DNA of 64,000 nt from contig JAJTUP010000002.1 in assembly GCA_021399435.1 (NCBI GenBank), positions 3,720,001 through 3,784,000 of the forward strand. The letters are read 5' to 3'. The notes below the pieces were generated by a model, which saw nothing but the letters and a program-made list of their open reading frames with translations, was not told the DNA's origin and did not search any database. The position numbers were made by a program, and so were the translations under genes. This DNA comes from Diaporthe sp. PMI_573 (taxonomy: Eukaryota; Ascomycota; Sordariomycetes; Diaporthales; Diaporthaceae). Of the stretch, positions 1 through 10,639 are shown one piece after another (positions within the stretch are counted from its first letter, which is position 1; every line of letters starts with the position of its first letter).

Positions 1-795
1 GAACACCCCTCATCAGGCCCCGACTGATCCACAAACACTCGTAAATATGTGGACGCCTCCAACGGGTTTTGGCCAGGTCCGACTCTGGGGCTGGCCACCC
101 TACGGGCATATTTCACAACATAGCTACCGCTCAGCCATATCGTCGCTGCCCAAAACCGTCGGAAACCAGAGGCTGAAGCAAACATGGGTGTAGAACATGT
201 CGATTCCCACCCAAGCTCGAGAACAACCCCGGGTTCGACTTGGCGACCGATTCTCACATGTCGGACGCCAAGAGCGGCATAACCTTAGTTCCTCTTAATG
301 GCTGCCACAACCTAATGGTGGTGTGGATCACGGCTCACCGGACAAACAGAGATGGCAGTCAGTATGTGCTTCCCCAGGGTACCAAAGTTATCCTTGTCTA
401 GATGAGCCGCGCCAAATGTGCGCAAGATTTGGGGGTGTGGCGAGCCGGAGGTGGAACGGATGTTGCGCGAAGGCGGCCTGCGGATATGAGGAACTGTGGC
501 ACGCATGTGGGCCTGTACGCATCATGCAGAGTCCCTGTCGCCTCAAAACACTAGACCTGCAGATGACCTGTCCTCCTACGGTGGCGGATCGGTGTGACAA
601 TGTAGAGGCGCCATCGCGCAGCCCAGGATGCTCGGCAGGCGCGGGCAGAACGGACGTCTTGGATGTACTCAGAATCGCAGACGGCCTGCCTAGGTAGGAC
701 CTCATGCATGCTCAACCACAGGAGGAAACTGGCTGCCACACTGCAGCGTTGGATCTGCACGCTCTTTTCGTGTCACGATGTTATAGCAGGAGCTG
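1..795. other. No supported gene
   Basis: Several overlapping open frames of 60-125 codons occur on both strands. None has a recognisable motif, and their amino-acid composition is what antisense or out-of-frame reading of GC-balanced DNA gives. I see no repeat, tRNA or transposon end here. The segment is probably upstream flank of the broken gene that starts at 841. Confidence 0.5.
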
Positions 796-840
796 TTGCA
801 ACGCGCATCGATACTGGAAGAGATAAAGGGGCAGACAGGC

Positions 841-2373
841 ATGAGCGCCTTTCCTAGTCTTTTCAATGCCATTCTAACTTTGTCTCACGGCCAGGCTCCT
901 ACTCTTCCTCCTTCTGAAATTGACTTGCTTGAGCGGTTGCCTCTTTCCAAGTCCGCTATGGCTCGGCGTAATGATTCTCTTGTCACAGATGGGGTCCTTC
1001 GAACGTTTCATTCTGATGCTCGTAGATTTCTGCTGGAATCTTTCACGATGCGTTACGCCGGGCGACTTTTTCAGAGGAAATGGTTCACAGAACGTGAGTG
1101 GGCAGTAAGCACTGAACAGCCCCCCTCTCTGGCTAATCCGTCCGGGAGACGTGTGGATCTTGTCGTTGAGAGACTTGATGAACATTCAAATTCACAAACA
1201 TGTTTGTTCATGGAAGCCAAGCATCACGGCGCAAGTCCGACTCATGTCGTCAAAGGCCATTGTCAGGCTTGGGATGCTGCCCAGGAGTAAAACATCAATT
1301 TACCACCTGAATAAATGCACCCTGTGTGGTTGGTAACATGGATTGGAACCACTATGCGCATTGATATCTACTATCCAGACCAAATCCTCCCCATTGCGTT
1401 TCTCCCTGGTTACTTCAGCTTGATGGAGGTGGGTGACGACTATCTCGAAACAGACGATGGGATCTATGGCAAACACATCACGGCCGCGATCCAGCATATT
1501 AAACAACATCCTACTCCTGAGATGGGGTGGCTCAGCTCGTCACCAAATCCTTCCGTGTCCACCATTGCTGTGCGCAGCCCGCCTCCTCCTCAGAGTCCTG
1601 CGTCAGCCGCACGACAGAAGCTTGCGGATGCTGCGGCAGCCGCCAGTAGCAAGACCCCGCTGGATGAAAGGCATTGGATCTGGGTTGAAATAATTGGGGC
1701 CAATAAGGCAGGTCTGGAGGGATTGTCAGATATTGGATGTTTTACTTTTCCGAGAGAGTGGCGGCCCGAGCTTATGACAATCGAAGGACGACCTACGCCA
1801 TGTTTTACCTGGACAGGCCCAGGTCGGAAGGTCTACTACACCTTTTCACTGGATCCGACTAAGTACAACCAAGGCAAAGGGAAAGCAAAGGCAGGCCCGT
1901 CAAGCTTCTCACAGGCGTCCTTCGGGGCGGAGCAGCAAGGCTACGGAAGCAATCCTGCAGAGATCGGGCCTTCACACAGCCACCACCAGCAGCAGCAGCA
2001 GGAGGAGGAGGAGGGGGAGGGGGAGGAGGAGGAAGAAGAAGAAGAAGAAGAAGAAGAAGAAGAGGAGGAGGAGGAAGAAGAAGCAGAAGAAGTGGAAGGA
2101 CGGGATGATTTGCGGGTGAAGCATGCCGGCGAAGGGTCAACTGGGCGACCTAAGAGAAAGCGAGAGTGGCACGAGGTCAAACTTCGCGTAGAACACTGTT
2201 TTGGACCAGGGAGAGATATGCTTATATTTAGGGACGAGAAGGGCGGAACGAGGAAAGCGCGTCGGAGCCAGTGGAAGTGGAGGACGCACAAAAGGACGAA
2301 GGTATATGCCTGGTCTGACCTCGAGAAGGCTGGCAGAATCTATTTCACACGGGACGAGCCTTCAAAAGGTTGA
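841..2373 (+). pseudogene. Broken PD-(D/E)XK-like fungal gene, two parts in one frame
   Basis: Two open stretches, 841-1290 and 1315-2373, lie in the same frame and are separated only by two in-frame TAA codons at 1288-1290 and 1312-1314. The first part has an Asp in RRVDLVVE (residue 106) and EAK in LFMEAKHHG (residues 125-127), the spacing of a PD-(D/E)XK nuclease-fold core. The second part continues with WLVTWIGTTMR, PGYFSLMEVGDDYLE, then a Gln/Glu run and a basic tail. Both TAA codons could be former CAA (C-to-T). A frameshift in the AATAAATG stretch before the second part is an alternative, since another frame there reads YHLNK. No GT..AG pair joins the parts cleanly. ATG 841 is preferred to ATG 796 because the extra residues look unstructured. 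Such proteins are usually of unknown function in fungi, so nuclease activity is an inference from the motif. Confidence 0.5.
1988..2090 (+). repeat. CAG then GAG/GAA trinucleotide run
   Basis: A few CAG codons pass into a long run of GAG, GGG and GAA codons. In the frame of the broken gene this encodes a short Gln tract and about 30 acidic residues. Both are typical low-complexity, slippage-prone sequence. Confidence 0.85.
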
Positions 2374-2513
2374 TGCCCCTTTAACACCACACGGGCGAGC
2401 AACTTTGACAGGAAAGCTAGAAAACTCGATTGAAATCGTGAGACTTCATCTTCTTACATGGGTAATCGCATGTAGTGGTATTTCAGCGTGGCGCTTTGAC
2501 GAAAGCGACAGTG

Positions 2514-4498
2514 CTAGCCTGAGGCCTTATTCTCATTGCTAGGTGTTACACAAACCATGGCGCGCTCCTGCGCAAACCAAAATTGTAGTGTATGTGCATT
2601 AGAGAGGTCCCGGCACCACCACTCATCCTGGGGGTGGTGCCCAAGGGAAGGGTGGTTTTGACTCTGTGCCATATCAGCCTGGATACCACGGTGATGTCGC
2701 CCCTCATTGTCTGTCCAGCAGACCGTACGAAAACAGATGATAGACGGCCGAATACACATCCTTTCACGGTCAACACCTACACGACACTGCCCGACTGCCC
2801 GTGAGCCCCCACCCTCATACTCGAACAAGATCCCATGACAAATGTCCTTCTCCCCATGCTCAAAGACATAAGCACAAAAAATCTTGTGAAGTGGAGCAGA
2901 AGAGAAGTAAGTGATATGTCCTAAGCTGTGTTGATCGCTTTCCGGGATCTCAGCATTTTGTGTCTCCTCAGATGTGCCATGACTGTATGTGCCAAGGGAC
3001 ACGGGGAAACGCTGGCGGTCCGAGGGTACGCTATAGGCGAGGATTATATGGCCGTTGCTGCAGAGCCAGCGGTCAAGTTGACCGCCCGGCGACTGTGGTC
3101 CTATTGTGAAGTCACCGCTGAGTTGGGTACGGACCTAGCACTGTCTGTGAGTCGGAGCCAAATGGTCCAGGGTTTTTCGCTTACCATGATGCACATTCCG
3201 TTGTCGGCCTGTTTTGTCCCAAATCCGATTATCTTGTCCTCCCGGGCAATCGGCAAGTAGACCCATACAGTATGCTGTTGCAGTCTCTCGGGGAAGTGTT
3301 GGTACAAAGGGAAAGCGCAGGGTGCGGTCAAGGTGTGAGAAAAGACACCATGTATGTGTCCCAATGAGTAGAGGAACGTGATTCCACGCGTCGATTCCAG
3401 AGAAACAGTTTCGAAGCGCTGCCAGCGTCGTTGCAATCTAGGTTGGAAACGGCATTCGGCTAGCCTTGGCGGACTAGGAGTGTCCCAGATTGGTAGACAT
3501 TCGATATTCAATGGAAGACGCAGACGAAGCAGACCGTCCTTTTGAATTCAGCATTCAGTAGCCTTGAGAGCTATGTGGGAGAACATACCTAAATACAGGC
3601 TTGAATGCCGGCAAGGGTGGCTAAGTCCTCAACAATGTAAAGACGGTGCCTGAAGCTCTCTGATGTGACCTTTGGTAGCTCAGGAAGGCGCTCGATAGCT
3701 TGGATGCCGTGCGGGTCGATTGTTATCCGTATGATTGGTCTTTCGTCGCCGAGACCAGCTACCTCCCGGTCTCCACGCTGCCAACTCTCGATGCTATCTA
3801 GCGCCAGCGTCTGTGGCAGCGGCGCTGATATAGGACGAGGCGTGAGAGCGAGAATAGATACAACACGCCACAGGTATGCGTGTGGACTGAACTGCTTGAT
3901 CATATCGAGGAGCTCTTCAGGTATCGATCGTAGCCCAGCTAAATCCGAGTCACGGGGAATCCTGGCTAACCAGCTCTTGCTGGTCTGACGAGCTCTCGTA
4001 GCCCCCGCTGTTGCACTCGCAGGGCCCATAAAGTGGGTTTTCATTTGCACCCAAACGATCCTTGAGGCAGCGAGAATGTAGAATATGTTGCCCACAATTC
4101 TTCCATATGAAGTCTTCATATAAGTGCATTGATTGCTGGCAGACATTGCAGCGTCTCGCAGGGTGCGGTGAACTGTTCAAGAACTCGGGAGTAGCAACTA
4201 TTGGGAAGACCGATCTTGGATCGTACTTGCTTCTGTTGAGCTGGATCGCTGCGATGATCTTGCTGACTGTCCCAGAATAAAATTCTCTCAAATACACAAT
4301 TGTTTTAATTCGATATGACTCGGGCATGTCGTTGATAGCGAGAGCGAAATAGAATCTCTCGCTTCTTGACAGGAGTATCTTGCGCGCCTGGGTCCAGGAG
4401 TCGGCGGATAGAATAGCCATGTAATTCTTCATCCTCTTTTGTTGGTCGATTTCCTTTGGTTCAACCCATTCCGGTCCTGGTGCCTGTTTGGTAGACAT
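2514..4498 (-). pseudogene. Decayed F-box-like gene with N-terminal Cys/His cluster
   Basis: Four coherent stretches in order read as one protein. From ATG 4498: a Cys/His cluster (CNVCQQSMHLYEDF, then CGQHILHSRCLKDRLG and CEC). From about 4030: an F-box-like segment (LRSIPEELLDMIKQF). From 3531: GLLRLRLPLNIECLPIWD through IIGFGTKQ. From about 3125 to 2514: GDFTIGP, FSSAPLHKIF, GQCRVGVDRE and EWWCRDLSNAHTLQFWF. This order is familiar from a lineage-expanded ascomycete F-box family. Damage: a frame change near 3960-4010, a frame change near 3130-3145, and a TAG directly before a good GTATGT donor (intron 3581-3532, 50 nt, phase 0 on both sides). F-box proteins usually select substrates for SCF ubiquitin ligases; any such role here is lost or unproven. 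A small unseen intron could account for one frame change. Confidence 0.6.
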
Positions 4499-5866
4499 TT
4501 TGAGACAGTGATCGAGATGTGGTGATCGAGATATGGTGATCAAGATTTGTGAATGAAATTGAATGAGAAAGACTGCAGAGGCGGGGAGAGAGCGTTAAGT
4601 AGTAGACTCGTGGCCATGATTGAGGCCCTTCTTAGGGCCTATGTTCGAATCCTGGGGACAGGGTCTGCTTTGTTAGGACAATTTGAAGGGATTATTGACT
4701 TTTGAAATTCATTTTCCGCATCGTTCGTCGAGCCCAGGACAGAAATTTCGAGACACCAAGGCATGTGTGTCAAATACCGTCTTTTCAACATACATTGATA
4801 CCCTAATAGGGAAGAAGGCAGTTTGGTTCAGTCCCGATTTCTGACACTGTTTTTGTTAAGTCTACCTTTTCTACTGAAAAAAGCGAACAGCTCTTAGTCT
4901 CCTGTGGCAGTGCACAAATGGACTGGGAAAGGAATGGATACCCCTCTTAGCAAAGGTGATACAGGCATTTGCTGTATAATACACCTAAGTTATATGTACG
5001 ATGCTAACGGGAAGAGCCAATCGGGGTTTTATACAAGGTATCGTAGCCTGAACTGCATTCAACTGTAACGGACAGTTGGTAACCAATAATATTGTGGTAT
5101 CACTTGAGCATGATTCGGCATCTGTACAATGCGTCTTTCCACTGTGCTTGGCAGCACTTCCGCACATCAGCCCCACACGCCTGCAAAAGTCCTTGCATCT
5201 TATCTTTCGGTATGGCTTGGGCTCGGTTGATTGGTTGATTGGTTGATTGGTTGATTGGTTGATTGGTTTATCAAAATGGAGGCTGTTGAGTGAATTGTTA
5301 GAGAGGATGCGATCAGCGCGGCTGAGTATATTCCTGATCCGAACAGTCCTGCTGGAACATCTATTTGCTAGTTATGTTTGAGGGAATCTAGGTACACAGG
5401 CTGAAATTTGGGAGATCGAAAAAAACGCCACCCATATACTATACAGCATTATTTCTTATTAAATGCTATAAGTCCAGACCACGTTCAAGAACGCACAAGA
5501 GCTGATTAGGCCGATATAAGAAGCCAGCCTTAAGGCTTTGATCAAATAGTATCATCGACCATGCCTCAAGTGTATGAGAGCACCAACATTGACTCTAAAT
5601 GACCAATTTCAAGACCAATTGTATTTTTCAATTTTCTCCTTTCTTCATAAATCACATACATATTCTACTATACCGCAAAGCCGAAGCTATACAATTTATA
5701 ACGTACAGTAATAGCGCCGGGACTAAGAAGCGTAAAAATACTCCTCTCCTCATCTAATGTAAAATCAACCGAGCAGGACTTAAACAGTTCCAGTACATAC
5801 TGCTGCAGGCCTCATCCATACGCTACACTCTTACTATATCAAGCTGGAAAAGAATTCTCAGTGTGA
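4499..5866. other. Intergenic, no supported gene
   Basis: This is the upstream flank of the F-box-like gene. It has short GATCGAGATGTGGT-type repeats just before the start and a tandem octamer at 5225-5268, and becomes AT-richer after 5400. No open frame here carries a recognisable motif. Confidence 0.5.
5225..5268. repeat. Tandem octamer GGTTGATT, 5.5 copies
   Basis: Five perfect consecutive copies of GGTTGATT followed by a partial copy. A simple microsatellite in intergenic DNA. Confidence 0.95.
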
Positions 5867-6193
5867 TTACTTGAGACCATAGACTACTACTCAGGCAAGG
5901 CAAGCAATGATTATCCCGACTATTGGAATTCTAATGGAAGCCCCAACAAAGGGAAATATTTCACAAACAATGCGGGAGAGAATAGTCTTGGCATACCAAT
6001 TCGGCAGGACATCTCCAACACGAGACATTCAGCATATTTGCTTCCGCCTGGACAAGAAATCCAACGGGGTCATCTACCCTCCCTCCAAGACGTAATTCAG
6101 AAATGGCTTGATGATTGCGAGGAACATTATCGCCCTCCACCGCAACCGATGCAGGCGAGTACACACACGAGTTACCCTACAAGCAGTTCGTAG
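5867..6193 (+). pseudogene. Coding-like frame without a start codon
   Basis: An open frame runs from just after TGA 5864-5866 to TAG 6191-6193, about 108 codons, with only one internal Met near the end, so an ATG-based search misses it. The reading is protein-like: DYYSGKASNDYPDYWNSNG, then GENSLGIPIRQDISNTRHSA, LPSLQDVIQKWLDDCEEHYR and a Pro/Ser/Thr tail. It could be a last exon whose upstream exons are lost, with an acceptor such as TTGAG at 5871-5875. I do not recognise the family. Chance openness cannot be excluded. Confidence 0.3.
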
Positions 6194-6700
6194 CCTGAAA
6201 TCACCCATGCCGCACGCTGTGTTATCTAATTTGGTTTATTGCGATCTTATAGATACTGTACTAAATAATTTTATTTATATCACTCATAGAAAAATTATAA
6301 TGTAATAGTACGTATTCAAAGGGTCTACACATATCAGGTCTCTGGTTAGGCCTGCTGATGTGTCGGTTCGTAACAGCAGGATATTCGAGCCAAAAGGAGG
6401 GGAGGCGAGGAGGGCACCGGCAGCCGGCAAGGCACATGCTGATCCCCTTGGATCTCTCCCGGAAAAGAATCCCATAACGTCAAAACAACAAAACGAACCA
6501 CTGCCACGCCCTCAATTCCAAGCGTTCCCAACTACTGCTGACGAACCTTGGTCCCTGGAATGGGTATTCTCTCCTTCGTTATAAATGCCAACATTCCTGG
6601 CTCCCAAAAGCACCTTGCTGCCAGAATCCCCAACAGCGCTGCCTAGGTTGGAAGGTCGCCGCTCGTCCCCGTGGTTAGGGGCTCCACCAAAGGTAGTAAC
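6194..6700. other. 3' flank of PAQR gene, no supported gene
   Basis: Includes a short open frame at 6360-6584 (+) with no motif. It is the downstream flank of the minus-strand PAQR gene. No repeat or RNA gene is visible. Confidence 0.4.
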
Positions 6701-7797
6701 TCAAGAGGCCGAGCAGGTAATATTTAAGTAAGCATAGTCGAAGGCTTCCAGATATCCTATTATCTGGATAACAGCGGCGCTGACCACCAGGATGTGCATG
6801 AATGAATGGGAGCTGCACATGTCGAATTTTCCAGGCCACCAACTTTCGGGAAACCTCATCTTTTGAATCACGTGTGTTATGATCAATTTTTCTCCTGTAT
6901 GGGCAAAATGGGAGACTCACTGCATAAAGCGCGGTTCCAGATAGAAGGCAGCCTATCTTTGCCACCATAGTATAAGTGAAGGCTTTTTTGTTCATCAGGT
7001 CTAGCCCGAATACATCGAGCCCATGAATCAAGGGCGCCACAACGGACATGCCAGTCGCCACGAACGCTAGTGTATGCATGGAGCGATACTTGTGGCTCTG
7101 GAGCCTGGGATGGATGTTCGTGATGATGGTCAATGCCCCGAAAACCCCAATCTATTGACCGATGAAGACCGTGTTAGATCCAATTACCAGCCCTGGCACA
7201 GAAAAATCGAGCATATAGAGATCAGCTAACCATAGACCAATAAATATTGCGCAGCGTAGTCTCACACCAAAAGATTATGTATACTCCCAAGACAATGTCA
7301 CCGACTATGAAGATCCCTATACCAAGCATATCTAGTCGGTGGCAGAAATGGTCCACCGTGTAAGAGTGGTTCATCAAAGTATGATAAAGAGCTGAAAATG
7401 CATAGCAAATGGTCGCCGTAAGCATAAAGAATGAGAAAGCAATAAAATCGGTGCTAGTAACTCTGGAATATTTGCCCGCAAGGTACTGCAAGATATACCA
7501 CTCGCCGAGGAGGAAGACAATGGCCGGAATAAGATGGGAATAGATGTTGACCGTCTTGTTGTGGAGATGCCACCAACTGCGGAACGAGGCGCGAACCGAG
7601 CTTGATATAGGCCAGTAACCGTGAAGGATCCACTGGTTGTTGTCGTGTTGAAACCATTCCGGCATCTCATCGAACGAGAGAAGAGCCGGGCGTCCTGCCT
7701 CACCGGACCCGGACCCGGATGCGTCGTCTTCCATTCCCCGCCCTTTGCGCGCCTCTGGCTCCTTGGGCGGAACTCGGAGACGGGGAGCGGACGCCAT
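6701..7797 (-). CDS. PAQR / hemolysin-III-type seven-helix membrane protein
   Basis: Three exons: 7797-7231, 7151-6921 and 6859-6701, about 318 residues. Both introns (79 and 61 nt) join in phase 0 and have GT..AG ends. Family hallmarks are present in order: HNKTVNIYSH (residues 79-88, matching the HNE..N..TH motif), SALYHT (135-140), HRLDMLGIGIF with a conserved Asp (about 156), and the C-terminal HSFMH (His 284 and 288) after PGKFD. In the family these His and Asp residues bind a zinc ion facing the cytosol. Hydrophobic segments alternate as expected for seven helices. Fungal relatives are the Izh proteins and adiponectin-receptor-like proteins of sterol, sphingolipid and zinc homeostasis; the exact substrate here is unknown. 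The start at 7797 precedes a short acidic, Ser/Gly-rich cytosolic tail. No stops or frameshifts, so it appears functional. A transposon end lies about 390 bp upstream. Confidence 0.9.
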
Positions 7798-8190
7798 TTA
7801 CTGTCGCGCCTGGTGATGTGTAATGTCTGAAGGCCGGAATTTGAGAGTGTGTAAGAATGGAATCGAAGAAATGCGTTTCCTCTTTGCTTTGTAGTTTTTT
7901 CGTGTCTTGCTTTTCTTCGATTGGTTGGGCTCGCTAAGCGCCAGCCTCGCTGGGCTGGTTGCCTAGGCCCACTCACACCTCTTCGAGAACCGATGCTGTA
8001 TATCATGCACAAGTTGAGGGGGGCGCTCCTAGACTGTGCTGCGATGCTAGTACCAGAAGTACTCTAACGCCATCAGCCAGCGATGACGAATAGGACGCCA
8101 AATCAAGCCTCCAGCCTTTTCTCTCCCCTTGGCCTTCCAAATTCAATGGAGAAACAGACTTGTATCTTGCTTATTTTCCATCAAGGGGTA
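7798..8190. other. Upstream region of PAQR gene
   Basis: GC-balanced DNA between the PAQR start and the first transposon end. It should hold the promoter of the PAQR gene. I see no convincing TATA box or regulatory palindrome. Confidence 0.4.
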
Positions 8191-8234
8191 ACGTGGGCGG
8201 CCCACATTCGGCGCACCCCCTGATTCGGCGCACC
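8191..8234 (+). repeat. Left terminal inverted repeat of the split element
   Basis: GC-rich end containing GTGGGCGGCCCAC and GCGCACCCCCT, with an internal repeat of TTCGGCGCACC. It is matched in inverse orientation by 18353-18405. Confidence 0.7.
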
Positions 8235-10330
8235 TCCTCCTTAACGATTAAGGCTATTCCCAACATCAATTACCCGCCATAACAATAGCCGATCCCTCTT
8301 CCGTTGGCGTTAACGATTCGTCAGAATCGTCGCTATTAGGGGATACCTCGCCAGCTTCGATTTTCGCCTTGTGAATAGCCTTAATATCGGCGAAAGCTGC
8401 GTTTAGGTTAATTATAACCTTCTTCCTCTTAAGCTTCCTACTAGCCTTAATTTAACTTATAAGCTGCTTATTCTTTCACAAGGTTATTGTTAACTCTATT
8501 TCTTTCTAATCATATGCTTTAAGGATTTTTCTGAGAAGTCGTTATTACGTAGGGCTTAAGTATTTCTGATACTTATAATCGGCTATAAGCCGGCGTATCT
8601 CTTAGGACCTCTTCAGAGTAGCAAAATTGGGTTCTATAGGCTGAAAAATATACTCAGATGTTCCGTTTACTCTAATAAAGCTATTCCAACTACTCAATTT
8701 AACTACTTCCAGCTAGTCCGGGTAGTTTTCGAGGATATAATAGCTTCCTAGTGCCCTTACCCGGGAGATGAGCTAAAGACCTATGACTCTCTACCCAAAA
8801 CGAATATTATCCTCTATAATTGCCTCTTCGCGTGCCCTCTAATAGTAATAAAGAAACTATCACCTTATTATTACGGTTAAGGAATCGAATTACCCTAGAG
8901 CGTGTAAGTGTTTTCTAAAAGAGGCTTTAAGTAGCGTGAAGGCCCTAATATTAAGGGGCTGGAGTATATGGGAGGTATATACTAGTAAGAAGAGTATATA
9001 AATTCGATTTAAGAAGCACTCTTATATAAAATCGAGGGTTGTATAGCTATAGTGCCTGTCGATAATTAATAATCGCTACTCGTTAGGGTCCCTTAGGTTC
9101 GTTTAAGGAATGAAGATTCTCCTTACCTACTTAATAGTAATCCTTTCCTCTATCTACCCCTTCTTTATTGCTGTGAATTTCTAGCTATTAAAATCCTTAA
9201 GGATTATAGGAAACTACTGCTATTAAACGCTCTTTCCTTTAAATATAACTAATAGGTTAAGCCGCTTCCTTAAAGTATTAATATACTTAATATAGGAGGT
9301 TTATACTCTTAAATTATAGTCTAATTAGCTAATAAGGCTATTATGTAAATAGCTAAGGGTTTGAAAGTTCTCAGAATACCCTTCTATTATTCCTCCCTTA
9401 TTAGTATTCTAGCGGTTATAAGGGATAATAGATTTAACTATAGGTAATTAGAGGAGGTTAAACTAAGCCTTAATATTTATCTTTATTATCGCCCTTAGCC
9501 GCTTTACTTCGACTAGTTAATTCTTTCAGCTTTAAAGTTCAGGGTGCTGGGAGAGGAAAGCCCTTAGCTACTTCCTCCTTAGAGGAGGGCGATTCTCGTT
9601 AGGGAAGGCGAGGTGGGTTGTAAGAGCCTGAGTTTTATATTGGGTTAACCCTAGCCTTAAGCTGGATTAGTTAATTATATATAGTGCTAATTAACCCTCT
9701 TAATAGTTGTTAAGATGCCTCTGAGGGTCTGCGGCATTACGATTGTTATGATATAGACACTATACTAGCTGCAAAAGCAACGCGCTGCACATACAAGCTT
9801 GCAAGGGTAGCTTATCTCGATGGTCACGTTTAACAACGATGATTAGGGACGCCTGTATAGCGGCGATGAAGGGTAGTCTCCGGGATATGCTATAGCCTGG
9901 AGGCTAGCCGAGTTGGTATCCCGTCTGCTATTGCCAGAGTTATGACAATCTCGGTATACAACAGGTATACACTTTTTTTACCCACGTTTATTTTAGTATA
10001 TAATTAATTTAAAGACTAAATAATATAAATAACAGCGGTTAGAATAATTTACTGGATTTAGTTATAATTTTTTCTAACGGTTAGGAGTACGGTGGAGCCG
10101 GGGAACAGGGGGATAAAAATCAGCTAAAATTAAGGCCCAGGTATACAAAAACTCTATAACTTTAACCCCTGTTAACACCCCTGTCAGAGTACCCTAACCC
10201 TAATAAATAATATACTATTATAAACTTCATTGACCGATCTAGTACGTGGTATAAATTATATAAATCTAGTATTTTTAATTTATATTTTTAAATGCGTTTA
10301 AAAAGTTATATACCTGTATACCTGATTTGT

Positions 10331-10524
10331 TGTAACGGCCGGGCGGAAGCCACGGGGAAGCCCCGGTGTGGCCCCGGCGAAGGCCCTTCTAAAAAGGGAC
10401 CCGAAGCCCCCACGTCTCAGACTTGAGGGGGGCAAGAATCAGTCTTGCACCAAACCTACACCTAATATACATGTTGGCCTTCCCAGTTTACCGGACTATC
10501 GTGCCTAGTATAGAGCCCATTACA
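10331..10524 (+). repeat. 5' LTR of gypsy element
   Basis: 194 bp, TGTAACGG...CATTACA, preceded by target-site copy TTTGT. It stays GC-rich while the interior is strongly AT-shifted. Confidence 0.92.
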
Positions 10525-10639
10525 ATTCTGATTCTTCTTACCATACTACCCACAATGCTACTAAAGACTGGTGAAAGAAGGGGAAGATCTCAAGGAAGTT
10601 ACGACGATGCTAAGGGTAGCTCGGGAACACTTTAGCTCG

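Noticed and set aside
1859..2291. Minus-strand poly-Leu/Pro and poly-Ser ORFs
   Set aside because: Antisense of the CAG/GAG/GAA run; low complexity only.
4600..4680. tRNA-like GTTCGAATCC with an upstream AGGCCC/GGGCCT hairpin
   Set aside because: The T-arm stem does not pair, there is no A-box at the right distance and no acceptor stem. Only the B-box-like string fits.
6360..6584. 74-codon + ORF near the PAQR 3' flank
   Set aside because: No motif, no splice context and competing minus frames of equal length.
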